DNA of 14,958 nucleotides, taken from NCBI GenBank assembly GCA_910577335.1, contig CAJTMJ010000057.1, positions 1 through 14,958 on the forward strand, in the 5' to 3' direction. Below the pieces are notes generated by a model. It saw only the letters and a program-made list of their open reading frames with translations. It was not told the origin of the DNA and did not search any database. The stretch is from an uncultured Duncaniella sp. GTDB taxonomy: Bacteria > Bacteroidota > Bacteroidia > Bacteroidales > Muribaculaceae. Shown in pieces: positions 1 through 5,972 of this stretch (the stretch's first letter is position 1; each line of letters starts with the position of its first letter). Position numbers and translations under genes: made by a program.

Positions 1-919
1 TCCACTCCTTGTTTATGGCGTTTGAGCGTGAGTAGCGGCTCAACGAGTTCATGTTACGTGCCGTCTTTTCAAACTTCGCCAGATTCTCATCGTGGTCGTC
101 AATCAGGATATACTGATTGTAGATATGGTTGCAGGGCAACAGCAACCCGACTGGACTTGCAAAAGAAAGGCGGCAGTCGCTTCGGTCAGTCGATAGTCGT
201 TCATATCGGTTGTCAGTGCTGACCTTTGCGGGTAGATCCTCTGTATCAGACAGCGTATGCAGACACAGCATCTTGTCGCCAATTCTCATCTGCTGTGCCG
301 AGAGGTCTATATCCTCCAGACAGGTTACATCCTGCATCGAGAGCGACATATATTTCTCGATAAGCCCGGAAGACTTCTCTGTGCCGACAAGTTCATCATC
401 GGAGAGACGGCGCAACCTGATAAATCCGGTGTCATTGATGATACGCTCGAACTGTTCAACCGATTCCATGAACTTGACAACCATTTCGTGATTCAGTTCT
501 TTGGGTGTCAGACGCCCTCGGCAGAGAGTCGAGAAGTTGCTCTGCTGACGCGCCCTTTCCTTCGTGGTCTTTGTCAGGAACAGATAACACTTGTGGGCGA
601 GATACGGACGCTCGTTGAAATGACGTTCAAAGCTCCTGTCAAGAAAAGACAAATCATCTTTTTGAAGTTCAGGCTTATATCGTTCACTGATGAACCAGTC
701 CTGCTTATGCACCACTGAATAATGCGGCAATACTTTGATTGCCTTGCGCCATGCTCCGTGCATTGCCTCGTATTCGGCAGAGGTGACTGTAAACAGTTCC
801 GGCAGACTGACCTCAAAGGCGACTGTAATGTCAGCGTCCTTGCTGATGATGCAGCCATGTTCCACCGCCAACAGGGGCAGTTTCGACTCCAGTGTTGTGG
901 CTTTTAGGCTATTTCTCAT
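1..919 (-). CDS. traG: TraG conjugation ATPase, N-terminal 306 residues (runs off left edge)
   Basis: The frame is open from an ATG at 919 to the left edge, so only the N-terminal part of this VirB4-class ATPase is visible. The translation begins MRNSLKATTLESKLPLLAVE and contains the typical N-terminal stretch (HGCIISKDADITVAFEVSLP, then FISERYKPELQKDDLSFLDR) that I recognise from Bacteroidetes TraG (the DUF3875 region). The family is about 800 residues long; the Walker A and B motifs lie further on and are outside the window. TraG is the cytoplasmic motor that energises assembly of the conjugation channel and DNA transfer. The start codon overlaps the traF stop in an ATGA arrangement (916-919), which indicates translational coupling and fixes the start. 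No frameshift is seen in the visible part. Confidence 0.93.
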   Translation of the reverse strand, partial: MRNSLKATTLESKLPLLAVEHGCIISKDADITVAFEVSLPELFTVTSAEYEAMHGAWRKAIKVLPHYSVVHKQDWFISERYKPELQKDDLSFLDRSFERHFNERPYLAHKCYLFLTKTTKERARQQSNFSTLCRGRLTPKELNHEMVVKFMESVEQFERIINDTGFIRLRRLSDDELVGTEKSSGLIEKYMSLSMQDVTCLEDIDLSAQQMRIGDKMLCLHTLSDTEDLPAKVSTDNRYERLSTDRSDCRLSFASPVGLLLPCNHIYNQYILIDDHDENLAKFEKTARNMNSLSRYSRSNAINKEW

Positions 920-1233
920 TTTCTGACTCTGATTAAACGATTCAGGCGCAGACGGTTGATGATATAGCGGGGATGGTATTTCACCGCAGATAACTTCATC
1001 AATCCGTATTGCCCGTACCTGGCATTGAGGTGGAAGGTGAGCCACACAAGGGCTGAGGCGGCAGTAACGCCGAATCCGATACATATCCATTGGGATACTC
1101 CGGCGATATACATGATGACGAACACCACGAACAGGGCGAGAAGCCCGCCGGCGAAAATGAACAGATACTGCGCCTTCAGTCCCTTGTACTCCACCGACCG
1201 TCCTATGCCTTTGTTGATAGCATACTCGGCCAT
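916..1233 (-). CDS. traF: TraF conjugal transfer membrane protein (DUF4133)
   Basis: A 105-residue protein with the layout of the Bacteroidetes TraF/DUF4133 family. A short N-terminal segment (MAEYAINKGIGRSVEYKGLK) precedes two closely spaced hydrophobic segments at about residues 22-45 and 47-66, and the tail is basic (RLRLNRLIRVRK). In size and topology it matches the VirB3-like inner-membrane component that sits beside the TraG/VirB4 ATPase in type IV systems. The link to VirB3 is inference from position and topology. It lies 9 nt downstream of traE and overlaps traG by 4 nt, so traE, traF and traG are almost certainly one transcript. The length is normal for the family. Confidence 0.92.
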   Translation of the reverse strand: MAEYAINKGIGRSVEYKGLKAQYLFIFAGGLLALFVVFVIMYIAGVSQWICIGFGVTAASALVWLTFHLNARYGQYGLMKLSAVKYHPRYIINRLRLNRLIRVRK

Positions 1234-1242
1234 GTCGTCGAA

Positions 1243-1596
1243 TTAGAGGAAGAACGAGCGGAGGATTGTGGCGGCGACAATCAGGAAGATACACGCACCG
1301 AACCATGACGCGGCGGTCTTGCTGGTGTCGGGATCACCCGATGACCATTTGGAATAGACCTTGATGCCACCGATGAGACCCACCACGGCGCCGATGGCGT
1401 AGATGAGCTTGGTGCCAGGGTCAAAGTAGCTGGTTACCATAGAGGTAGCCTCGTTGATACCGCTGAGACCGTTACCGGCGGCGTAGGCACGGATGCCGGT
1501 TGCGAGTGCCATGACGAAAAGCATGGCAAACTGGAAGCCACGGCTTCCGACGAGTTTACAGATAGTCTTGTTGAGATTCTTGATAGTCATTTTCAT
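1243..1596 (-). CDS. traE: TraE conjugal transfer protein (DUF4134, pilin-like)
   Basis: A 117-residue small membrane protein. It has an N-terminal hydrophobic signal-like segment at about residues 20-40 ending in AYAAGNG, a likely cleavage region. The family signature SGINEATSMVTSYFDPGTKL follows, then a first membrane segment (about 64-80), a short loop with GDPDTSK, and a C-terminal membrane segment (about 96-115). This is the Bacteroidetes DUF4134/TraE family, comparable in size and topology to VirB2 pilins; the pilin role is inference. An alternative start two codons downstream (1590) would give MTIKNL. It is separated from the preceding traD-like gene by 128 nt with hairpins, unlike the other tightly packed genes of this operon, so it may have its own 5' end. 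Confidence 0.93.
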   Translation of the reverse strand: MKMTIKNLNKTICKLVGSRGFQFAMLFVMALATGIRAYAAGNGLSGINEATSMVTSYFDPGTKLIYAIGAVVGLIGGIKVYSKWSSGDPDTSKTAASWFGACIFLIVAATILRSFFL

Positions 1597-1724
1597 GTTT
1601 TTGTTTCAGTATTTTGAAGCATAGGCAGCCCCCGACCGCTCCGCAGACGGGAGCAGCCCACACTTCGGGTTGATAAATTGGGGTTGGAGTTTTTGTCCTT
1701 TCGGACGCGGATTTTAGTGGTCGA
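1597..1724 (-). other. Structured leader between traD-like gene and traE
   Basis: This 128-nt spacer is the only sizeable gap in the minus-strand transfer operon. Read on the minus strand it holds a small GTCC-GAAA-GGAC stem with a GNRA-type tetraloop (1695-1706). It also holds a GC-rich hairpin GCTCC-(7 nt)-GGAGC (1638-1654) inside a G/C-rich block that includes a repeated GGGCTGC (complement of 1653-1659 and 1625-1631). An A-rich stretch runs into the traE ATG. No open frame spans it and no U-tract follows the hairpins, so it does not look like a simple terminator. It may be an mRNA processing or stabilising leader for the pilin-like gene, or an internal promoter region; both are inference. 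Confidence 0.45.
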
Positions 1725-2543
1725 TTATTTTTTCAGGATGTCGGCAACATCGAATGTCTCAGGATCAACTTTATCGAGGTCTACGGATAACGACCTTGAC
1801 ACGGTTTTCTTTGAAGACCTGGCATTGTCGGGTTCCGGCGATTCTTCTTTTTTTGAAGGTATCTTTTTCAGAGACAGTTCCGACTGAATTGATAGTCTGA
1901 AACATAGTTCCACGCGACGGTCAATCTCTTCATTTGACGTTATGACATCGTACAGTCGTGTTTCTCTGTAAGGTTCGATAACCTTTCCGGCAGCAGCCAG
2001 TTCTTCATCGGATGATTCTGGATTTACAGCCGTCGCCACCGCCTGTTCAAGTTCATCTATCGAGGCGGCTTTGGCCATCGGTTCTGACGGGGGCGCATCG
2101 TCTATATCCCTCATGTCGGTATTGAAGGCATCCTCAATCTCGTCACTGTTCAATGGCGCTATGACCTTCGCGGGAGAGAATTTCTCAATCTCGTCATCAG
2201 GGACAAACTCCACATCCTGCACTTTCAGTTCTCCGACCATTTCAGACAGCATTTTCGGCATTTGCTTCCTTACATCCGATACGATTTCAGAAGCCACCTT
2301 AGCCATAAATTCATCCATACTGAATTTGCTTGGTGCCACACCTGTGTCTCCAACAGAGCTTGACGGAGGAACAGAATCCGGCGGCGCTGCTACCGGCGTA
2401 TCATCCGATATAGGTTCCGAAGGATTATTGTCTTGCTTTACATTGTTCCGGCTTTGGCCCGATTTAATCAGGTAGGCAACCAGAACGGCATTGCAGACAA
2501 GGATACCGCCTCCGATAAAAATCTCAATTCCTCCCATAACCAT
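1725..2543 (-). CDS. TraD-like membrane-anchored conjugal transfer protein
   Basis: About 272 residues. An N-terminal transmembrane segment (GGIEIFIGGGILVCNAVLVA) is followed by a polar, acidic, proline- and serine-rich region rich in D/E (EFVPDDEIEKF, DIDDAPPSEP) and a mixed-charge C-terminus ending in DVADILKK. Position (after the DUF3408 genes, before TraE) and layout fit the protein usually annotated TraD in Bacteroidetes conjugative transposons. The sequence is too variable for a firm family assignment. The longest open frame begins with a GTG at 2561, overlapping the upstream gene by 38 nt; the ATGs at 2543 or 2537 give shorter overlaps and I prefer 2543. With one N-terminal anchor and a long disordered cytoplasmic part, it could link the membrane channel to cytoplasmic partners (inference). 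Confidence 0.65.
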   Translation of the reverse strand: MVMGGIEIFIGGGILVCNAVLVAYLIKSGQSRNNVKQDNNPSEPISDDTPVAAPPDSVPPSSSVGDTGVAPSKFSMDEFMAKVASEIVSDVRKQMPKMLSEMVGELKVQDVEFVPDDEIEKFSPAKVIAPLNSDEIEDAFNTDMRDIDDAPPSEPMAKAASIDELEQAVATAVNPESSDEELAAAGKVIEPYRETRLYDVITSNEEIDRRVELCFRLSIQSELSLKKIPSKKEESPEPDNARSSKKTVSRSLSVDLDKVDPETFDVADILKK

Positions 2544-3198
2544 ATTTCTTGTTACGGTCACCGATTATTACGAGTTCCCCGATCTCCTTGCCGTATTTGT
2601 CGAAATGTTCAGCAAGAATGTTATGCACTATGGCACTTACAGATACCGGCTCCTCATTTACAAAGCCAAGACTTACCAGCTTTGTCCAATGTTCGGGAGA
2701 CAGGGCGACACGTTTCATCCCGATGCCATTGAGATTGAAGGAAGGGCGATTTATATATTTGTCAGCATAACCTTCCTCAAAGACTATGGTTTCTATCGCA
2801 GGTCTGAGTTTCTCCTGTAGCTCAGGTTCCATCGTCGGAAAATCATTGATGTCAAACGATTCCTTGGGGAATATTTCCGGCTCCTTGTATGGAGAGCCAA
2901 ATTCAACATCTTCAGGCCGAAGTTCGCACGGAAGAACATTCTCTCTGAAATGCTTCTCCACCATTTCAGAGATAAGGCCGTGCATTTTGTCCGGCACAGA
3001 ATCCGACAAGTAGCGTGTAATCGCTGATTCAGCGGAATACTTTACGCTTTCGACCGTATCATTGATGATGTCGAGTTTTCGGGCACATCTTTTGGCCCAT
3101 ACTCGGCAGCGTTGCTGTGTGATGAGTATCAGAAGCAACAGAATCGGCATCAGGGTGAAAGACCCGTAGAACAGGTAATAATAGAATCTGTCCATCAT
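2524..3198 (-). CDS. Membrane-anchored DUF3408-like protein (TraC-like position)
   Basis: 224 residues. The N-terminus is a membrane anchor at about residues 4-27 (YYLFYGSFTLMPILLLLILI) followed by basic residues (QQRCRVWAKRCARK), which predicts a cytoplasmic C-terminal part. The middle is acidic with proline-rich stretches. The C-terminus (about residues 158-212) reads MKRVALSPEHWTKLVSLGF and then VSVSAIVHNILAEHFDKYGK. This is the same pattern as in the two preceding genes (strand, helix, then hydrophobic-x-N-I-L-x-x-H) and resembles the DUF3408/ribbon-helix-helix-like fold. It overlaps the upstream gene in an ATGA (3195-3198). It may tether a DNA- or ParA-binding domain to the membrane near the transfer channel; that role is inferred from the domain order. 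Confidence 0.7.
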   Translation of the reverse strand: MMDRFYYYLFYGSFTLMPILLLLILITQQRCRVWAKRCARKLDIINDTVESVKYSAESAITRYLSDSVPDKMHGLISEMVEKHFRENVLPCELRPEDVEFGSPYKEPEIFPKESFDINDFPTMEPELQEKLRPAIETIVFEEGYADKYINRPSFNLNGIGMKRVALSPEHWTKLVSLGFVNEEPVSVSAIVHNILAEHFDKYGKEIGELVIIGDRNKKYGYGRN

Positions 3199-3512
3199 AC
3201 CAGCACCGTTTTGGAGCCACGGCCAGTCAGTTCGTTGATGACTGTACGGTTAGCGGCAAGGTGAGAAATCAGGATATTGGTCACGAAGGCTCCGATTGTA
3301 AGGTCGGGATTGCCGAAGAGCGCGATGGTCTTGGAGAGTTTGTCAACCAGTTCGCGCGGTACGAAGATGCCCTTTCTGGCACCGACAGTGTATGGAGTCA
3401 GGAACTCATCACGGTATGCCGCGATGTCCTTTTCCACGGGGAGGCCTGTCTCGACCTCCTTTGCGATATTCACGCCGCAGGCATGAAGGTCGCAGAATCT
3501 TGGATTATTCAT
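3195..3512 (-). CDS. Short DUF3408-like (ribbon-helix-helix-like) protein
   Basis: 105 residues, no membrane segment. About 45 N-terminal residues of no recognised type (CDLHACGVNIAKEVETGLPV) precede the C-terminal module: KGIFVPRELVDKLSKTIALF, then LTIGAFVTNILISHLAANRT. This aligns by eye with the modules of both neighbouring genes, with a shared F/V-V-x-N-I-L-x-x-H core. The family is typically a small cytoplasmic protein encoded just after ParA in Bacteroidetes conjugative elements and probably binds DNA. It starts 29 nt after the upstream gene and is translationally coupled to the next one by an ATGA overlap. It is probably part of a partition-like or relaxosome-associated complex with the ParA protein (inference). 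Confidence 0.72.
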   Translation of the reverse strand: MNNPRFCDLHACGVNIAKEVETGLPVEKDIAAYRDEFLTPYTVGARKGIFVPRELVDKLSKTIALFGNPDLTIGAFVTNILISHLAANRTVINELTGRGSKTVLV

Positions 3513-3541
3513 GTTTCTGTTACTTAACTTGGATTTGGTGG

Positions 3542-4012
3542 TTAGAAATCGGTGTTTTTCGATATGAGGTTACGGATAATATCCTTGTTCTCATCGAAAT
3601 GTTTGCGCAGGATGTTATCGACAAAACCGCCGAATGTCAGCCGCTCACCGAGTATCGCTATTATTTTTACGATTTTGTCATGGTGAGCTTCCGACACGGC
3701 GACCTGCCAGCCGGACTTTGAGAACCCGATAGGTACCCGCTCCACAAGAAATTCCTGAATATAGCTGTCCTCTTGTGATAAAATGCCGTCAGAGGTTTTG
3801 CCGTCAGAGGCTGAACGTGTTTTGCGGACAGTATCCTGACAGATCTTAGGAGGTGGTGTCTCCACCTCCGGCGTGGGTGTCTCAATCACAGGCTGCTGTA
3901 CACCCTGTTTCTTGGTCTTGCGGACCGGTGTCGCTATATCCTCCCGGTAATTGTCGAGAAAATTGGCGGCATCGAATCCTTTGCTGTTTTCATCGGCCAT
4001 AGGGTCATACAT
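3542..4012 (-). CDS. DUF3408 protein (TraB-like position)
   Basis: 156 residues. The N-terminus is polar and proline-rich with VETPTPEVETPPP-type repeats (about residues 40-55), probably disordered. The C-terminal module begins near residue 95 (GWQVAVSEAHHDKIVKIIAI) and continues LTFGGFVDNILRKHFDENKD, which is the DUF3408 signature; the fold is likely ribbon-helix-helix-like. The first ATG (4012) overlaps the parA stop by 8 nt; a second ATG at 4000 (MADEN) would remove the overlap. Standing immediately after parA is the usual place for this family, and it may act as the DNA-binding partner of the ParA ATPase, as ParB-type or RHH partners do in other systems. That partnership is inference. Confidence 0.82.
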   Translation of the reverse strand: MYDPMADENSKGFDAANFLDNYREDIATPVRKTKKQGVQQPVIETPTPEVETPPPKICQDTVRKTRSASDGKTSDGILSQEDSYIQEFLVERVPIGFSKSGWQVAVSEAHHDKIVKIIAILGERLTFGGFVDNILRKHFDENKDIIRNLISKNTDF

Positions 4013-4766
4013 TTATGATTTCACGAATCTCCCTTACCAGTTCAGGCAGGTCGCTGTCCTTGAGAAGCTGCTTGTCGGGAGGCATCATTGTCGAGCGGAA
4101 GATGGTTGGTCTCGCGGCCATGCCTCCGTCATCTTTTGAAAACCTGGCACTGTTGCTGAGGACAGTGTTGAGGGACGACAGTTGCAGTTCTTCGAGATAG
4201 TTGTCAATCAACTCGCATAGTTTTGATTTCTTTCGGGACGGGATGCGGTTCCAGACAAGTTTTATCTCTTTGATGGATGAATCGCCGGGCGCAATCATCT
4301 CGCTCATGACCTTGTTGGCGAAACGGATGGAGCTTTTCATGTCGCCGGTGTCGGTCGTGATCGGAATGAAAAGATAGTGCATCCGTGCAAGTAGGTTCAC
4401 GAGATCCATGTCGTTGATGGTGCCTGTGATGTCGAAGAACACCACCTTGGGCACCGGATAATCCTTCATGTATTCCTCGGCCTGTTCAATAGCCGTGGCC
4501 GGGGTAGAGTAAAGGATTTCGTAAGGCTGTTTGTCGAAACGCTTGTAGAAGTTCATGAAAGTCTTCTTCAAGGCCGGGGTCTCGTTGATTACGACAATAT
4601 CGTGGTCACGATAGTCTTTCTGGGTGTACTGACGGGAATCACAGTCAACTACCAGAACATCCACTCCTTCGACATAGTGGAGGTAGCTTGCCGTTAGCGC
4701 CGTCAGTGTCGATTTGCCTGAGCCTCCCTTCTGGGACGCAAAGGCGACAAATACGGGGTCGCTCAT
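4005..4766 (-). CDS. traA: ParA/MinD-like ATPase (TraA of conjugative transposons)
   Basis: 253 residues. The N-terminal deviant Walker A motif KGGSGKST spans residues 13-20, with the ParA signature lysine at 13. A Walker A'-like strand VLVVDCDSRQ lies at about 37-46, and a Walker B-like strand KVVFFDITGT follows near the middle. The family is Bacteroidetes ParA/TraA, the first gene of the transfer operon in CTnDOT-like elements. ParA proteins are dimerising ATPases that position DNA or protein cargo; here it may position the element or the relaxosome. The 'VDCDPxQ' motif is altered to VDCDSRQ, as is common in this subfamily. The gene faces the long non-coding region, and a bulged hairpin at 4831-4860 lies 65-94 nt upstream of its start, so promoter and control signals are probably there. 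Confidence 0.92.
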   Translation of the reverse strand: MSDPVFVAFASQKGGSGKSTLTALTASYLHYVEGVDVLVVDCDSRQYTQKDYRDHDIVVINETPALKKTFMNFYKRFDKQPYEILYSTPATAIEQAEEYMKDYPVPKVVFFDITGTINDMDLVNLLARMHYLFIPITTDTGDMKSSIRFANKVMSEMIAPGDSSIKEIKLVWNRIPSRKKSKLCELIDNYLEELQLSSLNTVLSNSARFSKDDGGMAARPTIFRSTMMPPDKQLLKDSDLPELVREIREIINV

Positions 4767-4830
4767 AAGATAATTCAGAAGATTTGTAAATGGGATTGAT
4801 TAACTCATGGAGGGCGCATAGCCATTGGGT

Positions 4831-4860
4831 GCCACTTTCCGCTGATATATCCGGAGTGGC
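4831..4860. promoter_or_regulatory. Bulged hairpin / dyad upstream of parA
   Basis: GCCACT-tt-CCG pairs with CGG-AGTGGC across a 10-nt loop, giving nine base pairs interrupted by a two-base bulge. It lies 65-94 nt upstream of the parA ATG, so it is either in the 5' leader of the transfer operon or overlaps an operator. It contains one of the five ATCCGG elements of this region. The function is unknown. Confidence 0.4.
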
Positions 4861-4935
4861 TTGCACTGATATGTGGAGTTGTGGGTCGGTATGCTTCCAC
4901 AATCAGGCGAAAGGATGATTGTTCAGTGATTCAGC

Positions 4936-4953
4936 CATACGGTCAGCCGTATG
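4936..4953. repeat. Perfect 7-bp inverted repeat
   Basis: CATACGG, a TCAG spacer, then CCGTATG. It is a compact dyad with a 4-nt loop, 170 nt upstream of parA on the opposite side from the mob operon. It could be an operator or a small stem-loop. Confidence 0.5.
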
Positions 4954-5163
4954 AAATTTTAACCAGACGTTTATATGTCGATACAAAAGGCTGTTCTACT
5001 GACTCCGTGATTGTCGTTTTGACTGATTTGCCGGTTCTACATACACACATCCAGCAATATGTTCAGTCAGCCGTCTTTCCGTCTGTTCAGTCAGCCGGTA
5101 TCGCTGTCACCTTCGGCCCTGTCTGATTGCAGGTGTCGCTGATTCAGCTTTTTCGGTTACCGC

Positions 5164-5182
5164 CGGCGATTTGATTTCGCCG
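5164..5182. repeat. Perfect 6-bp GC-rich inverted repeat
   Basis: CGGCGA, a 7-nt loop (TTTGATT), then TCGCCG. It lies 49 nt before the first copy of the 60-bp direct repeat. No U-tract follows on the plus strand, so it does not look like a terminator. Confidence 0.45.
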
Positions 5183-5230
5183 AGAGGTTTGTCGGTCGTT
5201 TGTAAGTGAAACGCAATGTCGGAAGAAAAA

Positions 5231-5290
5231 GATTTTTCTGTTTTCGATATGTGCATTTCAGTTCATATCGTGGGCATATCCGGGCATTTG
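5231..5290 (+). repeat. 60-bp imperfect direct repeat, copy 1
   Basis: This copy matches 5611-5670 at 51 of 60 positions without gaps, exactly 380 nt apart. The best-conserved parts are GTGCATTTCA (5251-5260), CATATCGTGG (5264-5273, which runs into the next block with one mismatch) and CATATCCGGGCATTTG (5275-5290). Both copies can be read in one frame as a similar short peptide (MCIS-x-HIV-x-ISGHL), but neither open frame is otherwise alike, so a DNA or RNA element is more likely than a gene. Confidence 0.85.
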
Positions 5291-5307
5291 TTCAATCAGT
5301 CAGCCAT

Positions 5308-5457
5308 TCATTATATTGATTGCCTGTCTGTCCGGTCAGCCAGTCAACCGGAAGGGGCTGATTGCAGGAGGTACCGGTCAGTCATCTGGTCAGACAGGTC
5401 TGCAATCAGACGGGTGGACAGAAACATATCCAAGTGAATGGGCAATCAATGTGATGA
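5308..5457 (+). ncRNA. Candidate structured RNA or ssDNA element with nested helices
   Basis: Three inverted repeats are nested in order. The outer helix pairs 5308-5324 with 5441-5457: 17 pairs, of which ten at the inner end are perfect (ATTGATTGCC/GGCAATCAAT) and two further out are G-U pairs only if the plus strand is the RNA. The middle helix pairs 5327-5334 with 5415-5422 (TCTGTCC/GGACAGA plus one G-U). The inner helix pairs 5358-5367 with 5400-5409 (CTGATTGCAG/CTGCAATCAG, ten perfect pairs). Long ordered pairing of this kind is unusual by chance and the G-U pairs favour a plus-strand RNA, but the same fold is possible in transferred single-stranded DNA. No promoter or U-tract terminator was identified, and no known RNA family was recognised. 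Confidence 0.4.
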
Positions 5458-5576
5458 CCGAACAGACATAGATACGCTCAGATAAATAAACATGAGTCTG
5501 AACGACAGTTCGGTTGAACATCTGCCTTGCCTGACAGACAGTCAGAGACATTGGCATCGAGCCATGTGAGCGACTG
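5458..5576 (+). other. Further hairpins between the 60-bp repeats
   Basis: Directly after the nested element there is a stem pairing CCGAAC (5458-5463) with GTTCGG (5508-5513). An inner AGAC/GTCT pairing (5464-5467 with 5496-5499) continues it. Then come CTGAC-AGACA-GTCAG (5531-5545) and CAT-GGC/GCC-ATG around 5549-5566. A CAGTC/GACTG pairing (5539-5543 with 5572-5576) competes with the first of these. Together with the nested element, most of the DNA between the two direct repeats can pair. No coding sequence is supported here. Confidence 0.35.
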
Positions 5577-5610
5577 CCTTTGCAACTTAAACATTGGCTG
5601 ATTGAAAATA

Positions 5611-5670
5611 GATTATTTCGTTTTGGAAATGTGCATTTCAAAGCATATCGTGGTCATATCCGGGCATTTG
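5611..5670 (+). repeat. 60-bp imperfect direct repeat, copy 2
   Basis: Second copy of the element at 5231-5290, with nine substitutions and no gaps. GTGCATTTCA (5631-5640) and CATATCCGGGCATTTG (5655-5670) are unchanged. The two copies bracket 320 bp of heavily self-complementary sequence. This copy lies about 390 nt before mobA. Confidence 0.85.
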
Positions 5671-5751
5671 GGAAAATTAGCCAAAACCATTTACAGGGCT
5701 TTAGTTGTTACTCTATGCAAAGAAAGTTCTCTAAGCGAGGCTTATGATTAT

Positions 5752-5774
5752 CGCCAATATTATAATATTCGGCG
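5752..5774. repeat. Near-perfect palindrome
   Basis: CGCC-AATATT, an AT spacer, then AATATT-c-GGCG. Ten base pairs with one unpaired C. The AT-rich centre flanked by GC arms is typical of a protein-binding dyad or a relaxosome site. It lies between the second direct repeat and mobA. Confidence 0.5.
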
Positions 5775-5820
5775 GAAAATCCGGCATGGGTCGGGCCGAA
5801 GCCACGGCTTTTTTCTGGTT

Positions 5821-5846
5821 GAATCAATCCATTGGAATATTGATTC
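5821..5846. repeat. 8-bp inverted repeat upstream of mobA
   Basis: GAATCAAT, a 10-nt loop, then ATTGATTC. All eight pairs are perfect. It follows a short GCCG/CGGC stem with a run of six T (5795-5814) that resembles a weak terminator. It may belong to the oriT region. Confidence 0.5.
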
Positions 5847-5972
5847 CGTATAATCCGCATCAGTTCCTGTTTACATATGATTTAGAGGTTCACATGAACC
5901 TTGCAAGGTATGGTTTACGCTGCATGAAACTCATTTTGCAGCATAACCCCCTTGCCATTGCATGGAGCTGTT

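Larger units (their letters stand above)
4931..5341 (+). repeat. Cluster of TCAGCC short repeats
   Basis: TCAGCC occurs at 4932-4937, 4943-4948, 5067-5072, 5091-5096, 5300-5305 and 5336-5341. Two copies are extended to GTTCAGTCAGCCG (5061-5073 and 5085-5097, approximately one helical-turn multiple apart), and another is CAATCAGTCAGCC near 5293. The pair at 4936-4953 forms a perfect 7-bp dyad (CATACGG-TCAG-CCGTATG). The clustering suggests iteron-like binding sites for a small DNA-binding protein such as MobA or a DUF3408 protein. No statistical test was possible here. Confidence 0.4.

Noticed and set aside
22..907. Plus-strand open frames (129-491, 257-718, 722-907) and the minus-strand frame 574-858 at the left edge.
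   Set aside because: The true gene is traG on the minus strand in another frame, open from 919 to the edge; it has no stop inside the window, which makes the shadow frames look more prominent.
2544..2561. GTG start at 2561 for the TraD-like gene.
   Set aside because: It would overlap the upstream gene by 38 nt and place six polar residues before the membrane anchor; the ATGs at 2543 and 2537 are more economical.
5216..5853. Two short plus-strand frames starting with similar peptides (5216-5437 and 5602-5853).
   Set aside because: The similarity is confined to the 60-bp direct repeat; the remaining parts are unrelated, and long inverted repeats run through the first. A DNA or RNA element explains it better than a gene pair.
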